Under the pieces are notes generated by a model. That model ran no database searches. It saw nothing but the letters and a program-made list of their open reading frames with translations, and was not told where the DNA came from. Source: Alphaproteobacteria bacterium (GTDB lineage Bacteria > Pseudomonadota > Alphaproteobacteria > Bin95). Taken from it: 19,402 bases of DNA. This document shows positions 8,579 through 15,426 of the stretch, piece by piece. Where the stretch lies: NCBI GenBank assembly GCA_022822125.1, contig JAJECF010000146.1:1-19402 (forward strand), read 5' to 3'. The translations under genes and the position numbers were made by a program. The stretch's first letter is position 1. Each line of letters starts with the position of its first letter.

Positions 8579-9409
8579 CTATTTCTGGCAGACAGGGCAG
8601 AAGAAGGTGGAGCGTCCGGAATGCACGCTGCGCCGGATGACAGCCTCCTTGCGTCCGCAGGGGCAGGGGCGGCCCTCGCGCCCGTAAACCCGCCAGCTGT
8701 GCTGGAAATAGCCGAGCTCGCCCGACGCCTGCACATAGTCGCGGAGCGAGGAGCCGCCGGCCGCCACCGCCGCCTCCAGCACCTCGCGCACGGCCCGGGC
8801 GAGCGCGCGCGCCTCCGCCGCCGAGAGCCCGCCGGAAGGCCGGTCGGGGTGCAGCCGGGCGCGGTTCAGCGCCTCGCAGACATAGATGTTGCCGAGGCCG
8901 GCGACGCGCCGCTGGTCGAGCAGGGCGGCCTTGAGCGGCGCGCGGCGGCCGGCGAACAGCGCGCGCAGCCGGCGGCCGGTCAGCTCCGGCCCGAGCGGCT
9001 CGATGCCGAGGCCGGCGAGGCGCGGATGGTCCGCAAGTCCGCCGGGCGCGATCAGGTCCATGAAGCCGAAGCGCCGCGCATCGCGGTAGATGAGGTGCTG
9101 CCCGTCATCGGTCTCGACGATCAGGTGGTCGTGGCGGCCCGGCTCCGGCGCGGGGCCCTCGCCCAGCATCATCCGCCCCGACATGCCGAGATGGGTGAGC
9201 CATGTCGCGCCGTCGTCCAGCGCCGCCAGGATATATTTCGCGCGCCGGTCGAAGCCCGCGATGCGCCGGCCCTGCAAGCGCGCCGCAAAGCGCTCCGGCA
9301 GCGGAAAGCGCAGGTCCGCCCGGCGCTGCTCGACGCGCCGGAGCCGCCGGCCCGCCAGCGCCCCCGCCAACCCCCGCATCACCGTCTCGACTTCGGGCAG
9401 TTCAGGCAT
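8579..9409 (-). CDS. mutM: Formamidopyrimidine-DNA glycosylase (Fpg/MutM)
   Basis: This bifunctional DNA glycosylase/AP lyase removes 8-oxoguanine and ring-opened purines. The protein is 276 residues, normal for the family. It begins MPELPEVETV, which gives the catalytic N-terminal proline and adjacent glutamate after Met removal and fixes the start at 9409; the open frame runs 12 codons further upstream. Lys58 in RRAKYI, the H2TH segment around GLGNIYV (171-177) and ARRFGF (111-116) are all present. The C-terminal zinc finger is odd: its cysteines are C249, C251, C271 and C274, a CX1C-X19-CX2C spacing instead of the E. coli-type CX2C-X16-CX2C, with a lysine at the position of the usual second cysteine. 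Four cysteines remain, so zinc may still bind. The gene is divergent from ubiE and lies directly upstream of the dehydrogenase gene. Confidence 0.97.
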   Translation of the reverse strand: MPELPEVETVMRGLAGALAGRRLRRVEQRRADLRFPLPERFAARLQGRRIAGFDRRAKYILAALDDGATWLTHLGMSGRMMLGEGPAPEPGRHDHLIVETDDGQHLIYRDARRFGFMDLIAPGGLADHPRLAGLGIEPLGPELTGRRLRALFAGRRAPLKAALLDQRRVAGLGNIYVCEALNRARLHPDRPSGGLSAAEARALARAVREVLEAAVAAGGSSLRDYVQASGELGYFQHSWRVYGREGRPCPCGRKEAVIRRSVHSGRSTFFCPVCQK

Positions 9410-9485
9410 GAGCGGGAGGCTAACGGGTTTCGCCCGACGGCGCATAGCCTATCGGCGGCGGCGGCGCTCGATTATGGTTCCGGGC
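9410..9485. promoter_or_regulatory. Divergent intergenic region between mutM and ubiE
   Basis: These 76 bases separate two divergent starts and must hold signals for both transcripts unless promoters lie inside the genes. A short CGGG-TTTCG-CCCG hairpin sits at 9424-9436. No convincing -35/-10 pair was recognised in either direction. Confidence 0.4.
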
Positions 9486-10229
9486 ATGAACGGGGCGAAC
9501 GGCGACAGGGTCGATTTCGGCTTTCGGGACGTGCCGAGGGAGGACAAGGCCGGCCTCGTGCACGGCGTGTTCGACAGCGTGGCCCCGCGCTACGACCTGA
9601 TGAACGACCTGATGAGCCTCGGCGTCCACCGGGTCTGGAAGGCGGCGCTGGTGCGCGCGCTCCGACCGCGCCCCGGCATGGCGCTTCTGGACGTGGCGGG
9701 CGGCACCGGGGACATTGCCGCCGCCGCCGCCGCCGGGGGCGCGCGGGCGGTCGTCGTCGATATCAATGAGGACATGGCCGCCGCCGGGCGCGACCGGGCG
9801 CTCGACCGGGGCTGTCTCGATATCGGCTGGGCCGTGGCCGACGCCGAAGCGCTGCCCTTCGCCGACATGAGCCAGGATGCGGTAACCATCGCCTTCGGCC
9901 TGCGCAATGTGACCGGCCGCGAGCGGGCGCTCGCCGAAATGCGCCGCGTGCTCAAGCCGGGCGGCCGGTTCTTCTGCATGGAGTTCTCGCAGGTCGAGGC
10001 GCCGGCGCTTCGGGCCCTCTATGAGCGCTACGCCTTCGGCGCGCTGCCGCGCCTGGGCGCGCTGGTGGCCGGCGACGCGGGCGCATACCGCTATCTCGCC
10101 GAGAGCATCGCCCGCTTCCCCGACCGGGAGACGCTCGCGGGCCTCATGCGCGCTGCCGGCTTCGGGCAGGTGCGGTGGAGCATCCTCTCGGGCGGCGTCG
10201 TCGCGCTGCATCGCGGCTGGCGCCTCTGA
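9486..10229 (+). CDS. ubiE: Ubiquinone/menaquinone C-methyltransferase UbiE
   Basis: An S-adenosylmethionine-dependent methyltransferase that adds the C-methyl group to the benzoquinol ring in ubiquinone synthesis (and to demethylmenaquinol in organisms that make menaquinone). The protein has 247 residues. It shows the family signature YDLMNDLMSLGVHRVWK (36-52), the SAM motif LLDVAGGTGD (67-76), RVLKPGGRFFCMEFS (154-168) and the C-terminal YRYLAESIARFPD (201-213). ATG 9486 was chosen; an in-frame ATG at 9474 would add four residues, and neither has a clear ribosome site. It is the first gene of a co-directional run ubiE-ubiB-coaBC-dut, and its TGA is separated from the ubiB GTG by one base. 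Confidence 0.96.
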   Translation: MNGANGDRVDFGFRDVPREDKAGLVHGVFDSVAPRYDLMNDLMSLGVHRVWKAALVRALRPRPGMALLDVAGGTGDIAAAAAAGGARAVVVDINEDMAAAGRDRALDRGCLDIGWAVADAEALPFADMSQDAVTIAFGLRNVTGRERALAEMRRVLKPGGRFFCMEFSQVEAPALRALYERYAFGALPRLGALVAGDAGAYRYLAESIARFPDRETLAGLMRAAGFGQVRWSILSGGVVALHRGWRL

Positions 10230-10230
10230 C

Positions 10231-11739
10231 GTGCTGGATTTCGCGCGCCACGTCCTGCGGCTCGGACGGATCGGCTGGACGCTCGCCCGGCATGATGCGC
10301 TCTGGCCGCTCGAACTCGCCCACGGGCTTGAGACCCCGGCCATGCTGGCGCGCCTGGTCAGCCGCAAGCGCCCGGGCCGCCGCAGGGGCGAACGGCTGGC
10401 CGCCGCCCTGCAGGACCTGGGGCCGACCTTCGTCAAATTCGGCCAGGCGCTCTCGACCCGCGCCGACCTGCTGGGCGAGGAGGTTGCCGACGATCTCGCC
10501 GACCTGCAGGACCATCTGCCGGCGCTGCCCTTCGAGACCATGCGCGAGCGCATCGAGGAGGAATTCGAGGCGCCGCTGGGCGAGTTGTTCTCGGATTTCG
10601 AGACCGAAGCCGTGGCGGCCGCCTCCATTGCGCAGGTCCATCTGGCGAGGACGCCGGCGGGCGAGGCGGTGGCGGTCAAGATATTGCGGCCGGGAATCGA
10701 GCAGGCGGTCGCCAACGACCTGCGCCTGTTCCTCTGGGTCGCGCGCTGGCTGGAGCGGCTTGCGCCCTTCGCGCGGCGCCTGCATCCCGTCTATGTGGTG
10801 CAGACCTTCGCGGAGAGCGTGCGCATCGAAATGGACCTCCGGCTGGAGGCCGCCGCCGCCGCCGAGCTCGCGGCGAATTTCAGCGAGGAGGAGCAGTTCC
10901 GGGTTCCGTCGGTGGACTGGCGGCGCACCTCGCGGCGCGTGTTGACCCTGGAGCGGGTGGAGGGCCTGCCGGCGGACGAGGTGGATGCGCTCAGGGCCGC
11001 CGGGCACGACCCCGACGCCATCCTCGCGGTCGCGGCGGAGGTCTTCTTCAAGCAGGTCTTCCGGGACGGCTTCTTCCATGCCGACATGCATGCGGGCAAT
11101 GTGTTCGTGGCTCCCGACGGCGCCATCGTGCCGGTCGATTTCGGCATTATGGGCCGGCTCGACCGCCCGACGCGGGAATATCTGGCGGAAATGCTGCTGG
11201 GCTTCCTCTCCCGCGACTATGAGCGTGTGGCGGCGGTGCATTTTCGCGCGGGCTATGTGCCGGCGGACCAGTCGGAAGCGCTCTTCGCCCAGGCGGCCCG
11301 GTCCATCGGCGAGCCGATCCTCGAACGGCCGCTGAACGAGATTTCCGTCGCCCGCCTGCTGCGCCAGCTCTTCCGGGTCACGGCGCAGTTCCGTATGGAG
11401 ACCCAGCCGCAATTGCTGCTGCTCCAGAAGACCATGCTGATGGCGGAGGGCCTCGGTCGGCGGCTCAACCCCAATGTGAACATCTGGGAAATGGCCCGCC
11501 CGCTGATCGAGGACTGGATGCTGGACCGGCTCCACCCGATCAATCGCGCCCGGCATGCGGCGTCCGAGCTGCGCGGGCGCCTCGACCGCTTCTCCGTCAC
11601 CATGGACCGGATCGACCGGGCCCTGGAGCGCATCGCGGAGAGCGAGAGCACGCGCCGGCGGGGCATCCCGGTCCAGATCCAGGGCCTTCTCGGCGGCCTC
11701 GCGCTGCTGATCCTTCTGGCGGCGATCCTGTTCGACTGA
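10231..11739 (+). CDS. ubiB: UbiB, ABC1/ADCK-family atypical kinase for ubiquinone synthesis
   Basis: A membrane-anchored atypical kinase/ATPase needed for ubiquinone production in aerobic proteobacteria, probably by helping the membrane Ubi complex handle lipid intermediates. The protein has 502 residues. It shows the family KxGQ motif as FVKFGQ (K69, Q72), the alanine-rich loop AAASIAQVH (129-137), the ATP lysine K150 in AVAVKIL, the catalytic loop HADMHAGN (D285, N290) and the DFG motif (D303). A hydrophobic helix near residues 484-501 forms the C-terminal anchor. The start is GTG, one base after the ubiE stop, which implies translational coupling. The same frame is open further upstream inside ubiE, but that part is the shadow of ubiE. 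Confidence 0.96.
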   Translation: MLDFARHVLRLGRIGWTLARHDALWPLELAHGLETPAMLARLVSRKRPGRRRGERLAAALQDLGPTFVKFGQALSTRADLLGEEVADDLADLQDHLPALPFETMRERIEEEFEAPLGELFSDFETEAVAAASIAQVHLARTPAGEAVAVKILRPGIEQAVANDLRLFLWVARWLERLAPFARRLHPVYVVQTFAESVRIEMDLRLEAAAAAELAANFSEEEQFRVPSVDWRRTSRRVLTLERVEGLPADEVDALRAAGHDPDAILAVAAEVFFKQVFRDGFFHADMHAGNVFVAPDGAIVPVDFGIMGRLDRPTREYLAEMLLGFLSRDYERVAAVHFRAGYVPADQSEALFAQAARSIGEPILERPLNEISVARLLRQLFRVTAQFRMETQPQLLLLQKTMLMAEGLGRRLNPNVNIWEMARPLIEDWMLDRLHPINRARHAASELRGRLDRFSVTMDRIDRALERIAESESTRRRGIPVQIQGLLGGLALLILLAAILFD

Positions 11740-11785
11740 GCGGGGCCGCTTTTCCCCCGCGCCGAACGGGACTAAAACGGGCGCC

Positions 11786-13000
11786 ATGCTGGACGGCAAA
11801 CGCATTCTGCTGATCGTCGCGGGCGGCGTCGCCGCCTATAAGAGCCTCATCCTCGTGCGCCGGCTGCGCGAGCGGGGCGCCTCGGTGCGGTCTATCCTGA
11901 CAGCGGGCGGGGCGGAGTTCGTGACGCCGCTCTCGCTCGCCGCGCTCACCGAGGACAAGGTGTACCGGGACCTGTTTTCGCTTACCGACGAGAGCGAGAT
12001 GGGCCATATCCGGCTTTCGCGCGAAGCGGACCTCGTCGTGGTGGCGCCGGCCACGGCCGACCTGATGGCGAAGATGGCGGCCGGGCTCGCCGACGACCTC
12101 GCCTCCACGGCCCTGCTCGCGACCGACAAGCCGGTGCTGATAGCGCCCGCCATGAATGTCGAGATGTGGGGCCACGCCGCGACGCAGGCGAATGCGGCGC
12201 TGCTGGCGCGGCGCGGCGTGCTGCGCGTCGGGCCGGGCTCGGGCGACCTCGCCTGCGGGGAGACGGGCGCGGGGCGCATGGCCGAGCCGGAGGAGATCGT
12301 CCTCGCCATAGAGGCGGCGCTCGCCGGCCGGGCCTCCGGCGCGCTCGCGGGCAGGCGCGCCCTCGTCACCAGCGGCCCCACATGGGAGCCGATAGACCCG
12401 GTGCGCTACATCGTCAACCGCTCCTCCGGCAAGCAGGGCCACGCGATCGCCGGCGCGCTTGCCCGCCAGGGCGCGGAGGTGGTGCTGGTGACCGGCCCGA
12501 CGCATGAGCCCGACCCCGCGCATGTGCGGATGTGCCGGATCGAGACGGCGCGCGAAATGCTGGACGCCTGCATGGACGCCCTGCCGGCCGATATCGCGGT
12601 CTGCGCGGCGGCGGTCGCGGACTGGCGGGTGCGCGAGGCCGCCGGCGGGAAGCTCAAGAAGGAAAACGGCGGCCCGCCCGCGCTCGAACTGGCCGAGAAC
12701 CCTGATATCCTGCATCGGCTCGCCAATCTGGAGAACCGCCGCCCGCCGCTCGTGGTCGGCTTCGCCGCCGAGACCGGGAATGTCGTCGCCCATGCCCGCG
12801 AAAAGCGCCGGCGCAAGGGCTGCGACTGGATTCTCGCCAACGATGTGTCGCCGGGCACGGGCATTTTCGGCGGCGAGCGCAACACGATCCACCTGATCGA
12901 CGAGGAGGATTGCGTGGAGGACTGGCCGCCGGCCGGCAAGGCCGAGGTGGCGGACCGTCTTGCGCTGCGCATCGCCCGCCATTTCGCCGCCGGCGCATGA
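11786..13000 (+). CDS. coaBC: Bifunctional phosphopantothenoylcysteine decarboxylase/phosphopantothenate-cysteine ligase CoaBC
   Basis: Catalyses two successive steps of coenzyme A synthesis: joining 4'-phosphopantothenate to cysteine (CoaB) and decarboxylating the product to 4'-phosphopantetheine with FMN (CoaC). The protein has 404 residues. The CoaC half (about 1-185) shows GGVAAYKS (13-20), catalytic His74 in MGHIRLS, PAMNVEMW (Asn124) and the substrate-flap cysteine C157 in ACGETGAGRM. The CoaB half (about 189-404) shows TSGPTWEPIDPVR (195-207), NRSSGKQG (211-218), AAAVADW (274-280) and the lysine cluster KLKK starting at K289. No strong ribosome site precedes ATG 11786. Its TGA overlaps the dut ATG by four bases (ATGA). 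Confidence 0.97.
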   Translation: MLDGKRILLIVAGGVAAYKSLILVRRLRERGASVRSILTAGGAEFVTPLSLAALTEDKVYRDLFSLTDESEMGHIRLSREADLVVVAPATADLMAKMAAGLADDLASTALLATDKPVLIAPAMNVEMWGHAATQANAALLARRGVLRVGPGSGDLACGETGAGRMAEPEEIVLAIEAALAGRASGALAGRRALVTSGPTWEPIDPVRYIVNRSSGKQGHAIAGALARQGAEVVLVTGPTHEPDPAHVRMCRIETAREMLDACMDALPADIAVCAAAVADWRVREAAGGKLKKENGGPPALELAENPDILHRLANLENRRPPLVVGFAAETGNVVAHAREKRRRKGCDWILANDVSPGTGIFGGERNTIHLIDEEDCVEDWPPAGKAEVADRLALRIARHFAAGA

Positions 13001-13482
13001 CGGAGGCGGTCGAGGTCCGCATCCAGCGCCTGCCGCATGCGCCGGGCCTGCCGGAATACGCCACGGCGGGCAGCGCCGGCCTCGACATCGCGGCTGCTCT
13101 CGCCGAGGGCGAGCCGATGGCGCTTCCTCCCGGCGCCCGCGCCCTGGTGCCGACGGGGCTGCGGCTTGCCGTGCCGGAGGGTTACGAGGCGCAGATAAGG
13201 CCCCGCTCCGGCCTTGCGCTCCGCCACGGGCTGATGCTGCCCAACAGCCCCGGCACCATCGATTCCGACTATCGCGGCGAGCTGCAGATCATCGTGATGA
13301 ATGCCGGCGACGAACCCATCCGCATAGAACGCGGCATGAAGATCGCCCAACTCGTCCTCATGCCTCTCCCCCGCGTCGCCTGGCGGGAATGCGCCGAACT
13401 CGACGCGACGGAGCGCGGCGAGGGCGGCTTCGGCTCTACGGGGGGTGGGGTAAGTGGCACGGTCGTTGACCGGCACCCATGA
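12997..13482 (+). CDS. dut: Deoxyuridine 5'-triphosphate nucleotidohydrolase (dUTPase)
   Basis: Hydrolyses dUTP to dUMP and pyrophosphate, keeping uracil out of DNA and supplying dUMP for thymidylate synthesis. It acts as a trimer in the cytoplasm. The protein has 161 residues, slightly longer than most. All five family motifs are in order: I AGSAGLDIAA (24-33), II RPRSGLA (68-74), III GTIDSDYRGE (86-95) with the catalytic aspartates, IV RGMKIAQLV (112-120) and V RGEGGFGSTG (140-149). Motif V is followed by a 12-residue tail. The start ATG lies in the ATGA overlap with the coaBC stop, so translation should be coupled. It is the last gene of the ubiE-ubiB-coaBC-dut run and is followed by repeats. 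Confidence 0.97.
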   Translation: MTEAVEVRIQRLPHAPGLPEYATAGSAGLDIAAALAEGEPMALPPGARALVPTGLRLAVPEGYEAQIRPRSGLALRHGLMLPNSPGTIDSDYRGELQIIVMNAGDEPIRIERGMKIAQLVLMPLPRVAWRECAELDATERGEGGFGSTGGGVSGTVVDRHP

Positions 13483-13511
13483 CGGATTCGACGCCCGCCG
13501 CCCCCTCTTCT

Positions 13512-13532
13512 CGTCATACCCGGACTTGTTCC
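13512..13532 (+). repeat. Partial copy of an alphaproteobacterial CGTCAT-CCCGG-CTTG repeat
   Basis: The start CGTCATACCCGGACTTG resembles one arm of palindromic intergenic repeats common in Alphaproteobacteria, which run CCCGGxCTTGxxCCGGG. Here the second arm is missing and unrelated sequence follows, so it looks like a truncated or decayed copy. The family link is from memory. Confidence 0.4.
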
Positions 13533-13582
13533 ATTGCTGTTCGGTTTAGAGCGGTATCCGCCCGGTTTGAAACGGGCAGCGG

Positions 13583-13604
13583 CCCTTCGACAAGCTCAGG
13601 ACAG
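13583..13604 (-). repeat. REP-like 22-bp unit, inverse of the unit at 19381-19402
   Basis: This is the CCCTTCGACAAGCTCAGGAC-type unit found between genes in many bacteria. It is the reverse complement of 19381-19402 with one mismatch in 22. In this copy it stands six bases to the left of the repeat core; in the other copy it stands to the right. Confidence 0.7.
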
Positions 13605-13610
13605 GCTGCT

Positions 13611-13736
13611 GATACCAACGGCCTCGATTTGGGACTCACTGGCGAATGCCGCCCGGTTTCCCTTTTTTCGTCGATCCGCCCGGCACCCCCGCCTCTCCTC
13701 ATCCTGAGTAGCGCCCGCCTGCGGGCGCGTATCGAA
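13611..13736 (+). repeat. Intergenic repeat module, copy 1
   Basis: A 126-bp segment that recurs at 19252-19377 in the same orientation with only two differences (13613 T/C and 13685 A/G). It starts GATACCAACGG, passes through a T-rich stretch (CCCTTTTTTCG) and ends in the REP-like arm TCCTCATCCTGAGTAGCG plus the hairpin GCGCCCGC-CT-GCGGGCGC (13711-13728). Such near-identity in non-coding DNA points to a recently duplicated or actively copied element. Confidence 0.9.
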
Positions 13737-13799
13737 GGGGATGTCCCTCGCCGTCCGGCCCCCTCGATACGCGGCTGGCGCCGCTACTCGGGATGAGGA
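13696..13799. repeat. 104-bp imperfect palindrome (paired inverted REP-like units)
   Basis: The outer arms 13696-13713 and 13782-13799 pair at 17 of 18 positions. Inner arms 13728-13740 and 13759-13771 pair at 12 of 13. Each side carries its own small hairpin: GCGCCCGC/GCGGGCGC at 13711-13728 on the left and GCGGC/GCCGC at 13771-13784 on the right. Two REP-like units facing each other is the architecture of a REPIN or short MITE. The left unit overlaps the end of the repeat module above. Confidence 0.8.
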
Positions 13800-13918
13800 C
13801 AGAATGTCAGGATGCCGGACGTCGATCCGTGTCTCAATCCCACCGAAACTTTCAAAGCCCGGTCGAACCCAGGCCTTGCGCCCTGTCCACAAAATCTAAA
13901 CCCGACGGCAATGGACTT

Positions 13919-13948
13919 GCTCCGGCCTGACGGGCAAGGGGCCGGAGC
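13919..13948 (-). terminator. Terminator-like hairpin downstream of the acidic-protein gene
   Basis: GCTCCGGCC (13919-13927) and GGCCGGAGC (13940-13948) pair perfectly over 9 bp with a 12-base loop. It begins 22 bases beyond the stop of the minus-strand acidic-protein gene, where a terminator for that two-gene unit would be expected. No T-run follows on the minus strand. Confidence 0.5.
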
Positions 13949-13970
13949 GGCGCAGGCGAATGGCCCGGCT

Positions 13971-14396
13971 CTACTTCCGGGCGCCGGACAGGCGGGCGGA
14001 GAGCGCGCGCAGATAGCGCCGGTCCATGTCGGACAGCCCTTCGGCCGCCGCCTCCCGGCGTATCTCCTGAAGTTCCTCCTTCAGCGCGCGCGAGGCGCCC
14101 TTGCGCTCCAGCAGCTTCTGCAGGATCTGCATCTCGTCCGAGCCATCGCCCTCAAGCGGGGCCTCGTCTCCCGCGTCCTCTTCCGCCTCGTCCTCGCCAT
14201 AGTCTTCTTCGTCGTAATCGGCGGCGGCGAAATCGTTCTCCGGCGGGTCTTCGGGCGCGATCAACTCGTCCCAGTCGAGGCCCGCCTCCGAGACCCTGGC
14301 CGCGATCTCGCGCGCCGCCTGCAGCGCCTCCGCATCCTCTTCCGCGCCCAGGCGCTCCAGACGCTCCAGCAGATATATGCGTTCGGACTCATTCAT
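13971..14396 (-). CDS. Small strongly acidic protein of unknown function
   Basis: I do not recognise this 141-residue protein. It has three parts: a helical N-terminus (about 1-45, ending in GLDWDELI), a central segment (49-88) in which 21 of 40 residues are Asp or Glu, and a basic, probably helical C-terminus (about 90-141) with heptad-like leucines and several Arg/Lys residues. There is no signal peptide, membrane segment or cysteine. The codon use matches its neighbours and it lies 13 bases downstream of the HtrA-like gene on the same strand, so the two are very probably co-transcribed. The charge pattern suggests a protein- or cation-binding linker, or intramolecular pairing of acidic and basic ends; this is inference. 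It is not a shadow frame, because the opposite strand frame has no family signature. Confidence 0.8.
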   Translation of the reverse strand: MNESERIYLLERLERLGAEEDAEALQAAREIAARVSEAGLDWDELIAPEDPPENDFAAADYDEEDYGEDEAEEDAGDEAPLEGDGSDEMQILQKLLERKGASRALKEELQEIRREAAAEGLSDMDRRYLRALSARLSGARK

Positions 14397-14409
14397 GGCC
14401 GCGATCCGG

Positions 14410-15426
14410 TCAGTGTCGGTTGGGCGTTTTCAGGAAGGAGCGGCGGTCGGCCGAATGCACCGCGACATGCACAAGATCGCCGTCGCGATAGACATCCAGC
14501 GGCACTTCCACGCCCGCCGGCCCGAGCGCCCATACGGCGCGGTAGAAATCCGACAGCCCGCCGACCGGCTCGCCGGCCACGCCCAGCACCAGGTCCCCAA
14601 CCTTGAGCCCGGCGCTTTCGGCCGGCCCGTCATCGGTCAGCCCGGCGATGACCACCCGGTCCTCGACCTCCGCGCCGAACATGCCGAGCCAGGGGCGCGG
14701 CGGGCGCGCGGCGCGGCCGGTGGCCGCCATGTCCTCGAAGATGGGATGCAGCAATTCGACCGGCACGAACATGTTGCCGGGCCGGGTCTGCTCCCCGGGC
14801 AGGCTGTCCTGCACATAGAGCGAGCCCACCGCCACCAGCGCCCCCTGCCGGGAGATCAGCGCCGCGCCGCTCCACCGGGGATGCGGCGGGGAGGTGAACA
14901 CCGCCTCGTCCAGCAGATATTCCCAATAGCCGGCGAACTCCCGCTTCGAGACCAGCGACACCACCATGGCGAAGTCGAGGCCGCCGCCGGCGGCCGCGAT
15001 GGCCCTGTCGCCCACGCTCAGCTCGTCCACGCCGCCGAGCGTTATCGGCCGGCAGTCGAGCGGCCGGTCGGCGCGCAGGAGGCCGAGCCCGGTCACCTGG
15101 TCGTAGCCGACCACGCGGGCCGGCACCTCCTCGCCCTCGACATCGGTCAGCGTCACTTCGTCGGCTTCGGTCGCCAGATAGCCGATGGTCAGCAGATGGC
15201 CCTTGTCGTCGATCAGCACCGCATTGCCCTCGCGCTCCTGGCCCAGCGTCGAAGCGGTGAAGGCGTCCTCCGGGATATCGGCGTGGTAGCCGAACACCGC
15301 CGCGAGCGCCTCGTCGAGGTCGAAGGACCATTCGGCCGGGTCGGGCCGCAGCTTCTCCGGCACGCCGCTTTCGGTCGTCTGGAAGCCCTTGAAGCGGTGG
15401 CCGTTGGCCCGGGAAACGCCAGCCAT
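14410..15426 (-). CDS. HtrA/DegP-like trypsin-fold plus PDZ protein, catalytic His and Asp missing
   Basis: From ATG 15426 the protein has 338 residues: an N-terminal tail, an S1C-type trypsin-like domain (about 60-230) and a PDZ domain (about 245-325) with PRPWLGMFG and GPAESAGLKVGDLVLGVAGE. Read against HtrA proteins, the His motif TNNHVV is TIGYLA, with Tyr83 in place of His. The Asp motif TDLAVL is TGLGLL, with Gly113 in place of Asp. The Ser motif GNSGGP is RWSGAA, with Ser186 kept. It should therefore be proteolytically inactive or use another mechanism. There is no signal peptide, unlike periplasmic DegP, so it is probably cytoplasmic. The start is chosen from an ATG cluster (15424-15438) because GGGA lies 6 bases before the last ATG. 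The open frame continues to 15675 but that part overlaps ppk and looks non-coding. It is divergent from ppk and followed by the acidic-protein gene. Confidence 0.85.
   Translation of the reverse strand: MAGVSRANGHRFKGFQTTESGVPEKLRPDPAEWSFDLDEALAAVFGYHADIPEDAFTASTLGQEREGNAVLIDDKGHLLTIGYLATEADEVTLTDVEGEEVPARVVGYDQVTGLGLLRADRPLDCRPITLGGVDELSVGDRAIAAAGGGLDFAMVVSLVSKREFAGYWEYLLDEAVFTSPPHPRWSGAALISRQGALVAVGSLYVQDSLPGEQTRPGNMFVPVELLHPIFEDMAATGRAARPPRPWLGMFGAEVEDRVVIAGLTDDGPAESAGLKVGDLVLGVAGEPVGGLSDFYRAVWALGPAGVEVPLDVYRDGDLVHVAVHSADRRSFLKTPNRH

Larger units (their letters stand above)
13483..13970. other. Repeat-filled intergenic region after dut, no gene
   Basis: These 488 bases between convergent operons hold no convincing gene. 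From left to right there is a partial 'CGTCATACCCGGACTTG' repeat near 13512-13532, an imperfect CCCGG/CGGG hairpin near 13560-13577 that may help end dut transcription, a 22-bp CCCTTCGACAAGC-type unit (13583-13604), the repeat core that recurs at the right end of the window (13611-13736), a long imperfect palindrome (13696-13799), about 120 bases with nothing recognisable, and a terminator-like hairpin (13919-13948). Short open frames across the repeats, such as 13479-13796 (+), follow repeat boundaries and look non-coding. Confidence 0.75.

Noticed and set aside
7397..9769. 790-codon plus-strand frame over the dehydrogenase gene and mutM
   Set aside because: Antisense to two well-supported genes; it runs into ubiE out of frame and has a shadow-like composition.
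13514..13702. Short minus-strand frame starting MRRGGGAGRIDEKRETGRHS, also present at 19116-19343
   Set aside because: The shared N-terminal part is simply the translated repeat module, and the rest differs between copies. Peptides such as PELVEG are typical of REP-like DNA translated by chance.
13479..13796. 105-codon plus-strand frame after dut
   Set aside because: It overlaps the dut stop by four bases as a coupled gene might, but its body is made of intergenic repeats and it has no ribosome site or protein-like motif.
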